A stretch of 42,222 nt of DNA from Phycisphaerales bacterium (lineage in GTDB: Bacteria > Planctomycetota > Phycisphaerae > Phycisphaerales > UBA1924): assembly GCA_947476675.1 (NCBI GenBank), contig CANJRL010000009.1, positions 1-42,222 of the forward strand. Direction: 5' to 3'. Positions within the stretch are counted from its first letter, which is position 1, and each line of letters starts with the position of its first letter. Below, one piece after another: positions 24,544-35,080 of the stretch. Made by a program: the position numbers and the translations under genes. Under the pieces are notes generated by a model. The model had not been told where the DNA came from. It did not search any database and was given only the letters and a program-made list of their open reading frames with translations.

Positions 24544-25266
24544 ATGACACGTCTCTCTGTTCTTGCGCTGCTGTGCTGCGCCGGCGCCAATGCCGCCGTG
24601 TTCTCCAGCGCCACCCCCGGGAACCCGGGCCCCGCGTCCTTGGACCCCCGCGTTAATGAGTACCGGATCGACGACGGCACCGCGGAGAACAGCGTCGGCC
24701 TGACCTCCGGCGGGAACATCGTGTTCCTGAACCGCTTCACCGCCAACTCCAACAGCGTGCTGAACTCCGTCAGCATCGGCTTCGGCACGCCGGTCGCTCT
24801 GAACGGCCAGTCGATCATTGTCGGCGCCTGGGCGGTCGGCGCGGGTTCGACCCCCGGCGCTCGGCTCGGCTCGGTCAACGGCGTTGTCGCCAACGCCTCG
24901 GCTGGCGTTCCCATCAACAACATCACTCTCAACACCTACAACCTCGGCGGCATCAACCTCACCGTGGGCCAGGACTTCTACATCGGCTTCATCATGAACG
25001 GCCAGGCGGCGGGTCAGTTCCCCGGCGCGATCGACCAGACCGCTCCCCTGGCCAACCGCTCCTACGTCGGCCTGGGCGCCAGCGCGCTCGATCCCAACAA
25101 CCTCGCCGCCGGCCTCGGCGCCAACTTCGGCGCCATCGAAGTGCTCGGCGGCCCGGCTCTCGCGGGCAACTGGGTCATCCGCGGCAACGCGGTCCCCGTC
25201 CCCGCCCCCGGCGCTGCCGCGGTGTTCGGCCTGGTCGGCGTCGCCGGTCTCCGTCGCCGCCGCTGA
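24544..25266 (+). CDS. PEP-CTERM-like secreted protein
   Basis: 240-aa exported protein. A signal peptide (MTRLSVLALLCCAGANA) precedes an Asn/Gly/Ala-rich beta-structured domain containing EYRIDDGTAENSVGL, IVFLNRFTANSNSV, LTVGQDFYIGFIMNG and NWVIRGNAVPV. The C-terminus is a sorting signal: PVPAPGAAAVFGLVGVAGLRRRR, that is, a P-x-P motif, a membrane helix and an Arg cluster, as recognised by exosortases in PEP-CTERM systems. The middle resembles domains of unknown function in planctomycete surface proteins. The start follows GGAAG and heads the signal peptide. It is preceded by a promoter and palindrome and followed by a strong terminator, so it is monocistronic. Confidence 0.85.
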   Translation: MTRLSVLALLCCAGANAAVFSSATPGNPGPASLDPRVNEYRIDDGTAENSVGLTSGGNIVFLNRFTANSNSVLNSVSIGFGTPVALNGQSIIVGAWAVGAGSTPGARLGSVNGVVANASAGVPINNITLNTYNLGGINLTVGQDFYIGFIMNGQAAGQFPGAIDQTAPLANRSYVGLGASALDPNNLAAGLGANFGAIEVLGGPALAGNWVIRGNAVPVPAPGAAAVFGLVGVAGLRRRR

Positions 25267-25297
25267 GAAGCATCGCCTCCCCTGATGCGTGAAACCG

Positions 25298-25329
25298 CGG
25301 GCGTCGGCGTGAAGCCGGCGCCCGTTTTT
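25298..25329 (+). terminator. Rho-independent terminator of the PEP-CTERM gene
   Basis: An 11-bp stem CGGGCGTCGGC/GCCGGCGCCCG (one T·G pair) with a 5-nt loop, followed by TTTTT; 31 nt after the stop codon. Confidence 0.85.
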
Positions 25330-25349
25330 CTTCGGCCACGCGGGCGGGC

Positions 25350-25826
25350 TCATGCGGGCTCGGACCGCGCCCGGTGCGTGAGCCACGCCGGCAGTTGCCT
25401 CACCTTCCCGTCCCGCCCGACGCAGGCCAGCACGCTCGAGGCCTCGCAGATCACAGTGCCGCCGGGCGGGTCGTCCGCGCCCTCGCGGCGGATCGTGTAC
25501 TCGTGGATGAGTTTCACGCTGCTCCCCCCGGTGACGGCGCATCGGACGATCAGCTCGTCGTCGTAGCGCGCCGGCCTGCGGTAGTTCATCTCGAGCCGCA
25601 CGACGACGAGGAAGACGCCGTCGGCCTCGAGGTCCCTGTACGACACGCCCGACCGCCGCAGGAGTTCGGTCCGCGCGATCTCGAGCCAGATGGGGTGCGC
25701 CGCGTGGTGGGCGACGCCCATGGGGTCGCACTCCGGGTAGCGCACGCGGACGGGGATGTCGCCCTCGGTCGGGACGGGCGCGCGGGGAGTCACGACGGGC
25801 GCGTCGCGCGGCGGGTGCTCGGTCAT
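25350..25826 (-). CDS. Hotdog-fold acyl-CoA thioesterase (YbgC/4HBT-like)
   Basis: 158-aa cytosolic thioesterase of the 4-hydroxybenzoyl-CoA thioesterase/YbgC family, hydrolysing an acyl-CoA or acyl-ACP thioester. The active-site helix segment VRYPECDPMGVAHHAAHPIWLE carries the conserved Asp (of CDPMG) and the following His. IARTELLRRSGVSY, then VVRLEMNYRRPARYDDELIV and IHEYTIRRE continue the fold. About 22 extra N-terminal residues are Pro-rich. It lies 78 nt downstream of prkA on the same strand and may be co-transcribed. The natural acyl substrate cannot be inferred. Confidence 0.9.
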   Translation of the reverse strand: MTEHPPRDAPVVTPRAPVPTEGDIPVRVRYPECDPMGVAHHAAHPIWLEIARTELLRRSGVSYRDLEADGVFLVVVRLEMNYRRPARYDDELIVRCAVTGGSSVKLIHEYTIRREGADDPPGGTVICEASSVLACVGRDGKVRQLPAWLTHRARSEPA

Positions 25827-25904
25827 GATGGGGCGAGTCTACGACGGGGAGCGGGGCCGCGAGGCGCGGAGCCGCCGGGGCCGGGCCCGCTCATCCCGGC
25901 GCGC

Positions 25905-28100
<2,196 letters not shown>

Positions 28101-28353
28101 GACGCGGACCTCCTCGCGGTGCGCGGCGGCAGGGGTGCCGGAGCGCGCGAAAACCGCTGACGCGGTGAGCGTTCGGCGGCGCATCCGTCCTGGATCACGA
28201 CTATCGGCCCGTTGCCGCCGGCCCTCCGAGGAATCGTACGGTCGGCGGGCGGCGGAGTTCCCGGGGATCACGCCGCGCCGGGCGAGCCGGAACAGAACGC
28301 GCAGACGCCGCGCCCTCCTCGTGGCGCGGTTGCACCAACGGCGCGGGCCGCGC

Positions 28354-29517
28354 TCATCGCTTCCCGCCGATGCCCTTGAGCCGCATCATGAGTTCGTCGG
28401 GGTTGGGCGTTGCCTCCATCGCGGTGCGGGTGTGGATGTACTCGCCCTCGACCAGTTTGAGCAGCGAGCCGTTGAAGTCGATCATCCCCTGCTTCTCGCT
28501 CTCGATGCTCTTGATCACTTCCGGCAGTTCGCCCTCGCGGCCCTCCAGGATGTACTTCCGCACCACCGCGTTGTTGATCAGGATCTCCAGCGCCGGGATG
28601 CGGTGGATCTTCTCGTGCAGGGTCGGCAGCAGCTTCTGGTAGACGATGGCGCGCATCTGGTAGGCCATGATCTTCCGCACCTGCTCGCGCTCGCTGGCCT
28701 CGAACAGGTCGTAGATGCGGCTGAAGGTCTCGGTGGCGCTCGAGGCGTGGATGGTGCCGAAGACCAGGTGGCCCGTCTCCGCCGCGTGCAGCGCCGCCTC
28801 GAAGGTCTCCGAGTCGCGCATCTCGCCCACCAGCACGATGTCCGGGTTCTCGCGGACCAGGGCGCGGAGCGCGATCTTGAAGTCCGAGACGTCGATCCCC
28901 ACCTCGCGCTGGTGGATCGTCGCCTTCTTGTCCTCGAATATGTACTCGATCGGGTCCTCGATGGTCACGATGTGCACCGGCTTCTGCTCGTTCACGTAGT
29001 TCAGCATCGACGCGATCGTCGTCGACTTGCCCGAGCCGGTCACGCCCGCGAGCAGCACGATGCCCTGCGGCTGCATCGCGATCTCGCCCATCACCTCCGG
29101 CAGGTACAGGTCCTCGAAGCGCCGGATGTTGCTGGTGATGAGCCGCGCCGCCATCGAGAGCTTCCCGCGGGCGTGGAACAGGTTCACGCGGAAGCGGTTC
29201 TTCTCGTCGTAGTCGTACGCGAAGTCCACCGAGCCGTAGCGCTCCAGGTCCTCGAACTGCGCCTCGGTCAGCGTCTTCTTCGCGATCTCGAGGTACTCCT
29301 CCATCGTCACCGGCTCGGTGTCCAGCGTCTTGAGCGCCCCGCGAAGCCGCACCACCGGGGGCTTGCCGGTCTTGACCAGCAGGTCCGACGCCCCGAACTT
29401 GATGCACGCCTGCATGAACTTGCCCAGCCGCGTCTCGTGAGGGTCGTGCTTCTTGTCCGGGTCCAGCGAGACCATCCGGGGGCCTGTCATCTGCTTGGAC
29501 TTGGTGCTCGTGCTCAT
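28354..29517 (-). CDS. pilT: Type IV pilus retraction ATPase PilT
   Basis: 387-aa cytosolic hexameric ATPase that retracts type IV pili. It has the N-terminal PAS-like region ([20 protein letters not shown]), Walker [10 protein letters not shown] (about 156-164), the Asp box [12 protein letters not shown], Walker [21 protein letters not shown] and the His box [42 protein letters not shown] is the C-terminal signature. The start has GGAG about 5 nt upstream. A PilT/PilU distinction is not certain. No pilB or pilC is adjacent, although a lone MshEN protein lies at 36.6-37.1 kb. Confidence 0.94.
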   Translation of the reverse strand: MSTSTKSKQMTGPRMVSLDPDKKHDPHETRLGKFMQACIKFGASDLLVKTGKPPVVRLRGALKTLDTEPVTMEEYLEIAKKTLTEAQFEDLERYGSVDFAYDYDEKNRFRVNLFHARGKLSMAARLITSNIRRFEDLYLPEVMGEIAMQPQGIVLLAGVTGSGKSTTIASMLNYVNEQKPVHIVTIEDPIEYIFEDKKATIHQREVGIDVSDFKIALRALVRENPDIVLVGEMRDSETFEAALHAAETGHLVFGTIHASSATETFSRIYDLFEASEREQVRKIMAYQMRAIVYQKLLPTLHEKIHRIPALEILINNAVVRKYILEGREGELPEVIKSIESEKQGMIDFNGSLLKLVEGEYIHTRTAMEATPNPDELMMRLKGIGGKR

Positions 29518-29837
29518 GATGTCTCCGCTCTTGACCCGCGAGATCGCCGGCCGGCTGTGCAAGGTCCACCGCTCGGCGGAGCGGTGCTCGGACTGTCCGC
29601 ACCGCGACGCGACCGGTTCCGACCCGACATCCTAGAACCGCGGGCGCCGCGCCACCGAAAGGCAGATCCGCCGAACAAAGCCCGTCTCGTCCGCGCACCC
29701 CCCAAGGCCGGGCCCGCGTCGCGTCCCGCAAGGGCCAGGATTCCAGAACCGCGCGAGGCAACCGGACGAAACATCCCATATCCGCCGACGCCGCCCGTCG
29801 CGGCCCCCTGTCACCGCGCCCCGTGGAGTACCCGCCC
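29518..29837. other. Divergent intergenic region, pilT / protease A
   Basis: 320 nt between divergent genes. The only structured element I see is an inverted repeat, CACCGCTC-ggcg-GAGCGGTG (29567-29586), with 8-bp arms, 50 nt upstream of pilT. I find no clear promoter boxes, coding frame or RNA. The repeat may be an operator or an RNA hairpin. Confidence 0.5.
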
Positions 29838-31820
29838 ATGACCCGACGCGCCGCCGCACATCCGCTCGCCGCCCTCGCTCTTCTCCTCGCCGGCGTCGCC
29901 GGCCACGCGGAGGGCTACTTCTACTCCTACTGGAAGCAGCAGATGCCCCTGGCCCTCGAGCCGCAACGCATCGCCGTCTTCCGCGCCGACGACGTCAACC
30001 TCCGCAACCAGCCGGCGCTCGTCCAGAGCCTGGCGCTCCACGGCATCGACCCCGTCACCGTGCGATCGATCGAGGTCGGCGGCTGGACCAGCGTCGGTAT
30101 GCCGATCGGCGCCGGGCGCGACGCCGCCGCAACCGAGCGCGCCGTCGCCGACCTCGCCGCCGACCCCGCCTTCGACTTCGTCACCCCGGTCTTCGCCGAT
30201 TCCTACGGCCCGGTGCTGGTGTCGCCGAGCATCCTGATGAAGTTCAAGGACGGCGTCAGCCGCCAGCGCGCCGACGCCATCCTCGCCGAACTCCACGCCG
30301 GCGCCATCGCCGAGGCCGACTACCAGAACTTCGCCGGCCTGATGCGCGTGGACAGCGGCTCGCGCAACGGCTTCGAGACCCTCGACCGCGCCAACGCCCT
30401 CGCCGCCCACGCCGAGGTCGAGTTCGCCCACCCCGACCTCATGATGACGGTCCAGAAGCACCTCATCCCCAACGACCAGTTCTTCTCCTCCCAGTGGGGC
30501 CTGCGCAACCAGGCCTTCCCGGGCATCGACGTCGGCGCCACCGCCGCCTGGGACACCACGATCGGTTCGCCCTCCGTCATCGTCGCCGTCATCGACGACG
30601 GCGTGCAGCAGGACCACCCCGACATCAACCAGGTCCAGGGCGTCGACTTCACCGGCTCCGGAACCAACGGAGGCCCGGGCTCCTCCTGCGACCGCCACGG
30701 CACCGCCGTCGCCGGGTGCGTCTCCGCCATCATCAACAACTCGATCGGCGTCGTCGGCGTCGCCCCGGGCGCCAAGGTCGCCGGCCTCAAGTACAACAAC
30801 GCCGTCACCCCCTGCAACGGCTCGGGCACGTTCTTCATCTCCTGGCTGACCAGCGCCATCTCCTGGGCCCAGTCCAACGCCAAGGTCACCAACAACTCCA
30901 ACGGCTTCAGCCCCAACAGCGCCGTCGACATCGCCTATTCCAGCGCGTACAACGCCGGCGTGGTGAACTTCGCCTCCTCAGGCAACGGCGGCAACGGCAC
31001 GATCGGCTACCCCGCCTCCTCCCCGCGCGTCAACGCCGTCGGCGCCATCACCATCGGCGGCGCCCGCGCCTCGTTCTCCCAGTTCGGCGCCGGCCTCCGC
31101 TTCGTCGCCCCGGGCCAGGGCATCTGGACCACCGACCGCACCGGCGCCGAAGGCTTCTTCTCGGGCGACTACGGCTCGCTCGACGGCACGTCGTTCTCCA
31201 GCCCCATCGCCGCCGGCGTCGCAGCCCTGGTCTTCTCCCGCTTCCCCTCCTTCTCCCCGGCCCAGGTCGAGTTCCAGATGCAGCAGACCGCCACCCGCCT
31301 CGGCCCCGGCCCGTACCCCAACAGCGAGTTCGGCTACGGCCTGGTCCGCGCCGACCGCGCCATCCAGCAACTCTGCGCCCCGTTCATCGGCTCCAGCCCG
31401 ACCAGCGTGCTCGTCGCCTCCGGCGCCAGCGCCTCCTTCACCGTCACCGTCGCCTCCGGAACAGCGCCCTTCACCTACACCTGGTTCCGCAACGGCTCGC
31501 AAGTCAATAACGGCGGGCCCTACTCCGGCGCAACCACCGCCACACTCACCATCAACCCCGCCACCGCAGCCACCGTCGGCACGTACTTCGCCCGAGTCAG
31601 CAACTCCTGCGGCTCGGCCGACAGCGACACCGCCACGCTCACCATCGGGTGCCCCGGCGACACCAACGGCGACAACATCGTGAACTTCGCCGACCTCAAC
31701 GCCGTCCTCGGCCAGTTCGGCCAGACCGGCCCCGGCCTCGCCGCCGACGTCAACGGCGACGGGACGGTGAACTTCGCCGACCTCAACATCGTGCTCTCGA
31801 ACTTCGGCCGAACCTGCTGA
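29838..31820 (+). CDS. Secreted S8 (subtilisin) protease A with Ig-like and dockerin-like tail
   Basis: 660-aa exported serine protease. Signal peptide is about 1-25, then a propeptide with YSYWKQQMPLALEPQRIAVF and ILMKFKDGVSRQRADAILAE. The catalytic domain carries Asp253 (VIDDG), His287 (DRHGTAVAG) and Ser452 (GTSFSSPIAAG), so the triad is intact. An Ig-like domain follows (FTYTWFRNGSQ, TYFARVSNSCG). The C-terminal tail runs GCPGDTNGDNIVNFADLN, then DVNGDGTVNFADLNIVLSNF and the end GRTC: two calcium loops bracketed by cysteines. GGAG lies 9 nt before the ATG. Protease B is a paralogue with the same layout. The substrate is unknown; secreted or cell-surface location is inferred. Confidence 0.92.
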   Translation: MTRRAAAHPLAALALLLAGVAGHAEGYFYSYWKQQMPLALEPQRIAVFRADDVNLRNQPALVQSLALHGIDPVTVRSIEVGGWTSVGMPIGAGRDAAATERAVADLAADPAFDFVTPVFADSYGPVLVSPSILMKFKDGVSRQRADAILAELHAGAIAEADYQNFAGLMRVDSGSRNGFETLDRANALAAHAEVEFAHPDLMMTVQKHLIPNDQFFSSQWGLRNQAFPGIDVGATAAWDTTIGSPSVIVAVIDDGVQQDHPDINQVQGVDFTGSGTNGGPGSSCDRHGTAVAGCVSAIINNSIGVVGVAPGAKVAGLKYNNAVTPCNGSGTFFISWLTSAISWAQSNAKVTNNSNGFSPNSAVDIAYSSAYNAGVVNFASSGNGGNGTIGYPASSPRVNAVGAITIGGARASFSQFGAGLRFVAPGQGIWTTDRTGAEGFFSGDYGSLDGTSFSSPIAAGVAALVFSRFPSFSPAQVEFQMQQTATRLGPGPYPNSEFGYGLVRADRAIQQLCAPFIGSSPTSVLVASGASASFTVTVASGTAPFTYTWFRNGSQVNNGGPYSGATTATLTINPATAATVGTYFARVSNSCGSADSDTATLTIGCPGDTNGDNIVNFADLNAVLGQFGQTGPGLAADVNGDGTVNFADLNIVLSNFGRTC

Positions 31821-31851
31821 GGCGGCCTTGACCAGATCCTCACTCACCCGA

Positions 31852-31873
31852 GGCGGCGTTTGCCGCCTTTTTT
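31852..31873 (+). terminator. Rho-independent terminator after protease A
   Basis: GGCGGC-gttt-GCCGCC followed by six T residues, 32 nt after the stop. A near-copy follows protease B at the equivalent place. Confidence 0.88.
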
Positions 31874-31885
31874 CATGGCTGACCC

Positions 31886-31915
31886 TTGTGCCGGCCCCGG
31901 CGCCCGCGGTACCCT
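31886..31915 (+). promoter_or_regulatory. Promoter of FG-GAP gene A
   Basis: TTGTGC (31886-31891), 18-nt spacer, TACCCT (31910-31915). It aligns with the better-matching box pair before FG-GAP gene B and follows the terminator by 12 nt, as there. The -10 is poor (3/6), so this copy may be weaker. Confidence 0.45.
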
Positions 31916-31977
31916 GCGCCCAGAGTTTGCCGAAGGCGACTCGATCCGTACCGTGAGGATCAGTGGAGGAGTTGGCC

Positions 31978-32679
31978 ATGCGAATCAAGGGTGTTGTGTC
32001 GGCCCGAACCGCGGGCGTCTGGCCCACGTCGAAGGCGATCCTGGCGCTGCTCGCGACGGCGGTTCTCGGAGTCGCGGCCTCCGCGCGGCCCACCACACCG
32101 CGCTTCGCTGCGCCCGTGGATTATGCGGTGGGGGCCGGCCCACTCTCCGTCGCCCTGGCCGACGTGGACGGCGACGGCCAGCCGGACATCGTCACCGCGA
32201 ACTATGGCAACGGCGCCGGCAACACCGTCAGCGTCCTGCGCAACCTGGGAGGCGGCACGTTCGCCGCGCGGGTGGACTACGGGGTCGGGTCAGGCCCATA
32301 CTCCGTCGCCCTGGCCGACGTGGACGGCGACGGCCGGCTCGACGTTGTCGTCGCGAACCGAGATAGCAACACCGTCAGCGTCCTGCGCAACCTTGGCGGC
32401 GGGGCGTTCGCCGCGCGGGTGGACTACGCGGTCGGGTCAGGCCCATACTCCGTCGCCCTGGCCGACGTGGACGGCGATGGCCGGCCCGACATCGTCACCG
32501 CGAACTATTCCGACTACACCGTCAGCGTCCTGCGCAACCTGCTGTGCTTCGGTGACATCAACGGCGACGGCATCATCAACTTTGTCGACTTGAACCTCGT
32601 CCTCGTCGGCTTCGGCTCCTCCTACACCTTCACCAGCCTGAACAACGTCCTCGTCCAGTTCGGCACGCAGTGCCCCTGA
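31978..32679 (+). CDS. FG-GAP/VCBS repeat protein A, three blades, dockerin-like tail
   Basis: 233-aa exported protein. GGAGGA lies 7 nt before the ATG; the N-terminus MRIKGVVSAR is shared with gene B and leads into a signal helix (ILALLATAVLGVAASA). Three FG-GAP/VCBS blades follow, each with calcium-type loops: ADVDGDGQPDIVTANYG, ADVDGDGRLDVVVANRD and ADVDGDGRPDIVTANYS. The tail CFGDINGDGIINFVDLNLVL has one intact calcium loop; the second half (FTSLNNVLVQFGTQCP) lacks the DxNxDG loop. Three blades cannot close a normal seven-blade propeller, so the protein may be a contracted allele, an oligomer or an unusual fold. It is a paralogue of gene B. Confidence 0.88.
   Translation: MRIKGVVSARTAGVWPTSKAILALLATAVLGVAASARPTTPRFAAPVDYAVGAGPLSVALADVDGDGQPDIVTANYGNGAGNTVSVLRNLGGGTFAARVDYGVGSGPYSVALADVDGDGRLDVVVANRDSNTVSVLRNLGGGAFAARVDYAVGSGPYSVALADVDGDGRPDIVTANYSDYTVSVLRNLLCFGDINGDGIINFVDLNLVLVGFGSSYTFTSLNNVLVQFGTQCP
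32260..32406 (+). repeat. 147-bp tandem blade repeat, copy 1
   Basis: One 49-residue FG-GAP blade of gene A beginning TTCGCCGCGCGGGTGGAC. Its first ~75 nt differ from the next copy at only a few positions. Confidence 0.85.
32407..32539 (+). repeat. 147-bp tandem blade repeat, copy 2 (partial)
   Basis: Starts exactly 147 nt after copy 1 with the same TTCGCCGCGCGGGTGGAC and keeps the same frame. It diverges after the GDGRPD loop and re-converges at ACCGTCAGCGTCCTGCGCAA. Synonymous positions are shared too, pointing to recent duplication or gene conversion. Confidence 0.85.
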
Positions 32680-32701
32680 CGCCCGCGCTGCACCTTCGCC
32701 C

Positions 32702-32761
32702 GGCGTGATCAACCTCCTCGACCTCAACACCCTCCTCGCCAACTACGGCCGCGCCTGCTGA
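32702..32761 (+). pseudogene. Orphan half of a dockerin-like tail
   Basis: A 19-codon fragment, GVINLLDLNTLLANYGRAC then TGA, lying 22 nt after the FG-GAP A stop and in a different frame. It has no start or ribosome site of its own. It closely matches the end of the FG-GAP B tail (GVINFLDLNIVLTNFGRAC), including identical first 12 and last 15 nucleotides. It is a remnant of a deleted or replaced gene end. Confidence 0.75.
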
Positions 32762-32792
32762 CCCCGCCCCCGCCCCCGGCCGCCTCGCCCGG

Positions 32793-32825
32793 CCCGCTCA
32801 ACTCGCGCGTGCGCACGCCCGATAG
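32793..32825. repeat. 33-bp direct repeat, copy 1
   Basis: Begins CCCGCTCAACTCGCGC and ends CACGCCCGATAG. It contains the 12-bp palindrome GCGTGCGCACGC (32807-32818). It is identical over 33 bp to copy 2, which begins 65 nt later. Confidence 0.92.
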
Positions 32826-32857
32826 GGACACGTCGAGTTCAGGGCCGCCATACTTCC

Positions 32858-32890
32858 CCCGCTCAACTCGCGCGTGCGCACGCCCGATAG
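32858..32890. repeat. 33-bp direct repeat, copy 2
   Basis: Exact second copy, separated from copy 1 by a 32-nt unique stretch and ending 45 nt before the protease B ATG. Candidate duplicated operator or repetitive extragenic element. Confidence 0.92.
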
Positions 32891-32934
32891 TCCCCGGTGA
32901 AGCCGCCGCTCCCGGCGCCGGAGGACCTCGCCAG

Positions 32935-34929
32935 ATGCCCAGCGCACAGCCCGCCCGCCCCTGCCGCGCCATCGCCGCGCTCGCCTTCCTCGCCTTCCTC
33001 GCCCTTGCTCTCGCCGCACCGGGCGCCCGGGCCGGGCACGCCTACATCTACCGCGGCAAGCCCATCCCCCTCGCCATCGATCCCTCCCGCATCGCGGTCG
33101 TCCCGCTCGATTCCGACTCCCCGCCCCTCGCCGTCGGCCTCACGCTCATGCCCCACGGCTTTGACCCCACGCGCGTCGGCGCATCGCCGGCCCGCGGCAT
33201 TGCATTCGCGCAAACCCCGGCCAACACCCGCCTCGACGCCGACGCCGAAGCCCTCGCCGACCGCCTCGCCCGCGACCCCGCCGTCGGCTTCGTCTCCCCC
33301 GTCTTCCTCGGCCCCACCGGCCCTATGATCGCCTCCCCCCGCGTCTTCCTCCGCTTCCGCCCCGGCGTCACCCGAGAGCGCGAGGACGCCATCCTCGCCT
33401 CCCACGGCCTCGGCGCCCCGCCGGTCCGCGATGCCTCCGGCATCCCCGGCCTCATCCGCGCCGCCCATTCCTCGCGCAGCGGCATCGAGGTCGTCGACGC
33501 CGCCCACCGCCTCGCCACCCTCCCCGAGGTCGAGTTCGCCGAGCCCGACTTCCTCGCCTCCGGCGCCCCGGCGCTTTCCCCCAACGACCCGCTCTTCCCC
33601 AGCCAGTGGGCCCTGCGCAATCCATCGTTTGCCAATATCGATCTCGGCGCCACCGCCGCGTGGGACATCACCACCGGCTCGCCCTCCGTCATCATCGCCG
33701 TCTTCGACGACGGCGTGCAGCAGAACCACCCCGATATCAACCAGTTGCCCGGCCTCGATTTCTCCGAGCAGGGCTCGCAGGGAGGCCCGGTGAGCGTCTG
33801 CGACCGCCACGGCACCGCCGTCGCCGGCATCATCGCCGGGCGCATCAACAACTCGATCGGCATCGCCGGCATCGCCCCGAACGCCCGCGTCGTCTCCTGC
33901 AAGTTCACCCTCGCGAACAGCGATTGCAACGGCTTCTTCTTCTACTTCTCCTGGCTCACCGACGCCATCGCCTGGGCCCGCGACAACGCCCGCATCACCA
34001 ACAACTCCAACATCCTCTCCCCCTCCTCCACCATCGACGCGGCGTACCAGGCCGCCTACAGCGCCGGCGTCGTCCACTTCGCCGCCGCGGGCAACAACGG
34101 CTCATCCTCCATCGCCTACCCCGCCTCGATCGGCGTCGTGAACGCCGTCGGCGCCATCACCAGCGACGGCTCCCGCGCCGCGTTCAGCCAGTACGGCGCC
34201 GGCCTCGATTTCGTCGGCCCGGGCCAGAACCTCTGGACCACCGACCGCACCGGCTCCGACGGCTACACCCTCGACGACTACACCCTCTTCACCGGCACCT
34301 CCGGCGCCTCGCCCTACATCGCCGGCGTCGCCGCACTCGTCGCATCCCGCTTCCCCTCGTTCACGCCGGCCCAGATCGAAGACCAACTCCGCGCCACCGC
34401 GCGCCGCCTCGGCCCCGGCCCCTTCCCCAACGCCGAGTACGGCTACGGCATGCCCCGCGCCGACCTCGCCGTCCAGCCCCTCTGCCTGCCCTCGATCACC
34501 CGGCACCCCTCGCCCATCCGCATCGAGTCCGGCGCCCGCGCATCCTTCACCGCCGCCGCAGGATCTTCGGGGCCGGCCCTGTCCTACCGATGGATGCGCA
34601 ACGGCACGCCCCTGAGCGACGGCGGCTCCATCTCCGGAGCGCTCACCTCCACCCTCGTCATCAACCCCGCGGGGCTCGCCGACGCAGGGTCCTACACCTG
34701 CGCCGCCCAGAACACCTGCGGCGCCGCAACCTCCAACCCCGCCTCCCTCACCGTCTCCTGCCCCGGCGATGCCAACGCCGACGGCCTCGTGACCCAGGCC
34801 GACCTGACCGCGATCCTCTTCCAGTTCGGTCAGACCGGCACGGGCCTCGCCGGCGACCTCAACGGCGACGGCGCGGTGACCTTCGCCGACCTCAACATCG
34901 TGCTGTCAAACTTCGGGCGCTCCTGCTGA
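32935..34929 (+). CDS. Secreted S8 (subtilisin) protease B with Ig-like and dockerin-like tail
   Basis: 664-aa paralogue of protease A. The signal peptide is followed by YIYRGKPIPLAIDPSRIAVV and a propeptide. The triad is Asp258 (VFDDG), His292 (DRHGTAVAG) and Ser456 (GTSGASPYIAG). An Ig-like domain (LSYRWMRNGTPL, SYTCAAQNTCG) and the tail SCPGDANADGLVTQADLT…[20 protein letters not shown], ending GRSC, follow. The first calcium loop is degraded (ANADG for xNGDG). GGAGG lies about 10 nt before the ATG. It sits between the 33-bp repeats and FG-GAP B, repeating the protease-propeller order of the first unit. Proteases A and B are clearly diverged, so the duplication is not very recent. Confidence 0.92.
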   Translation: MPSAQPARPCRAIAALAFLAFLALALAAPGARAGHAYIYRGKPIPLAIDPSRIAVVPLDSDSPPLAVGLTLMPHGFDPTRVGASPARGIAFAQTPANTRLDADAEALADRLARDPAVGFVSPVFLGPTGPMIASPRVFLRFRPGVTREREDAILASHGLGAPPVRDASGIPGLIRAAHSSRSGIEVVDAAHRLATLPEVEFAEPDFLASGAPALSPNDPLFPSQWALRNPSFANIDLGATAAWDITTGSPSVIIAVFDDGVQQNHPDINQLPGLDFSEQGSQGGPVSVCDRHGTAVAGIIAGRINNSIGIAGIAPNARVVSCKFTLANSDCNGFFFYFSWLTDAIAWARDNARITNNSNILSPSSTIDAAYQAAYSAGVVHFAAAGNNGSSSIAYPASIGVVNAVGAITSDGSRAAFSQYGAGLDFVGPGQNLWTTDRTGSDGYTLDDYTLFTGTSGASPYIAGVAALVASRFPSFTPAQIEDQLRATARRLGPGPFPNAEYGYGMPRADLAVQPLCLPSITRHPSPIRIESGARASFTAAAGSSGPALSYRWMRNGTPLSDGGSISGALTSTLVINPAGLADAGSYTCAAQNTCGAATSNPASLTVSCPGDANADGLVTQADLTAILFQFGQTGTGLAGDLNGDGAVTFADLNIVLSNFGRSC

Positions 34930-34955
34930 GAAGGCCACGATTCCCGCATCTTTCA

Positions 34956-34977
34956 GGCGGCGTCTGTCGCCTTTTTT
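34956..34977 (+). terminator. Rho-independent terminator after protease B
   Basis: GGCGGC-gtct-GTCGCC (one G·T pair) followed by six T residues, 26 nt after the stop. It is followed by CATGG as in the first unit. Confidence 0.85.
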
Positions 34978-34989
34978 CATGGAAGAGCA

Positions 34990-35018
34990 TTGTGCCGCCT
35001 TCGCGCCGGCGGTAGAAT
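34990..35018 (+). promoter_or_regulatory. Promoter of FG-GAP gene B
   Basis: TTGTGC (34990-34995), 17-nt spacer, TAGAAT (35013-35018), 5/6 to the -10 consensus. It predicts a leader of about 55 nt that ends in the same GTGGAGGAGTTGG block seen before gene A. Confidence 0.6.
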
Positions 35019-35080
35019 GCAATCGGTGGCAGCCGAGGGCGGCTCGATCCGGAGCGAGACAATCAGTGGAGGAGTTGGCT

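Noticed and set aside
32793-32890. A two-repeat CRISPR array (33-32-33 spacing)
   Set aside because: Only two repeats, no cas genes, no leader, and the repeat abuts a gene promoter region. Kept as a repeat, not called CRISPR.
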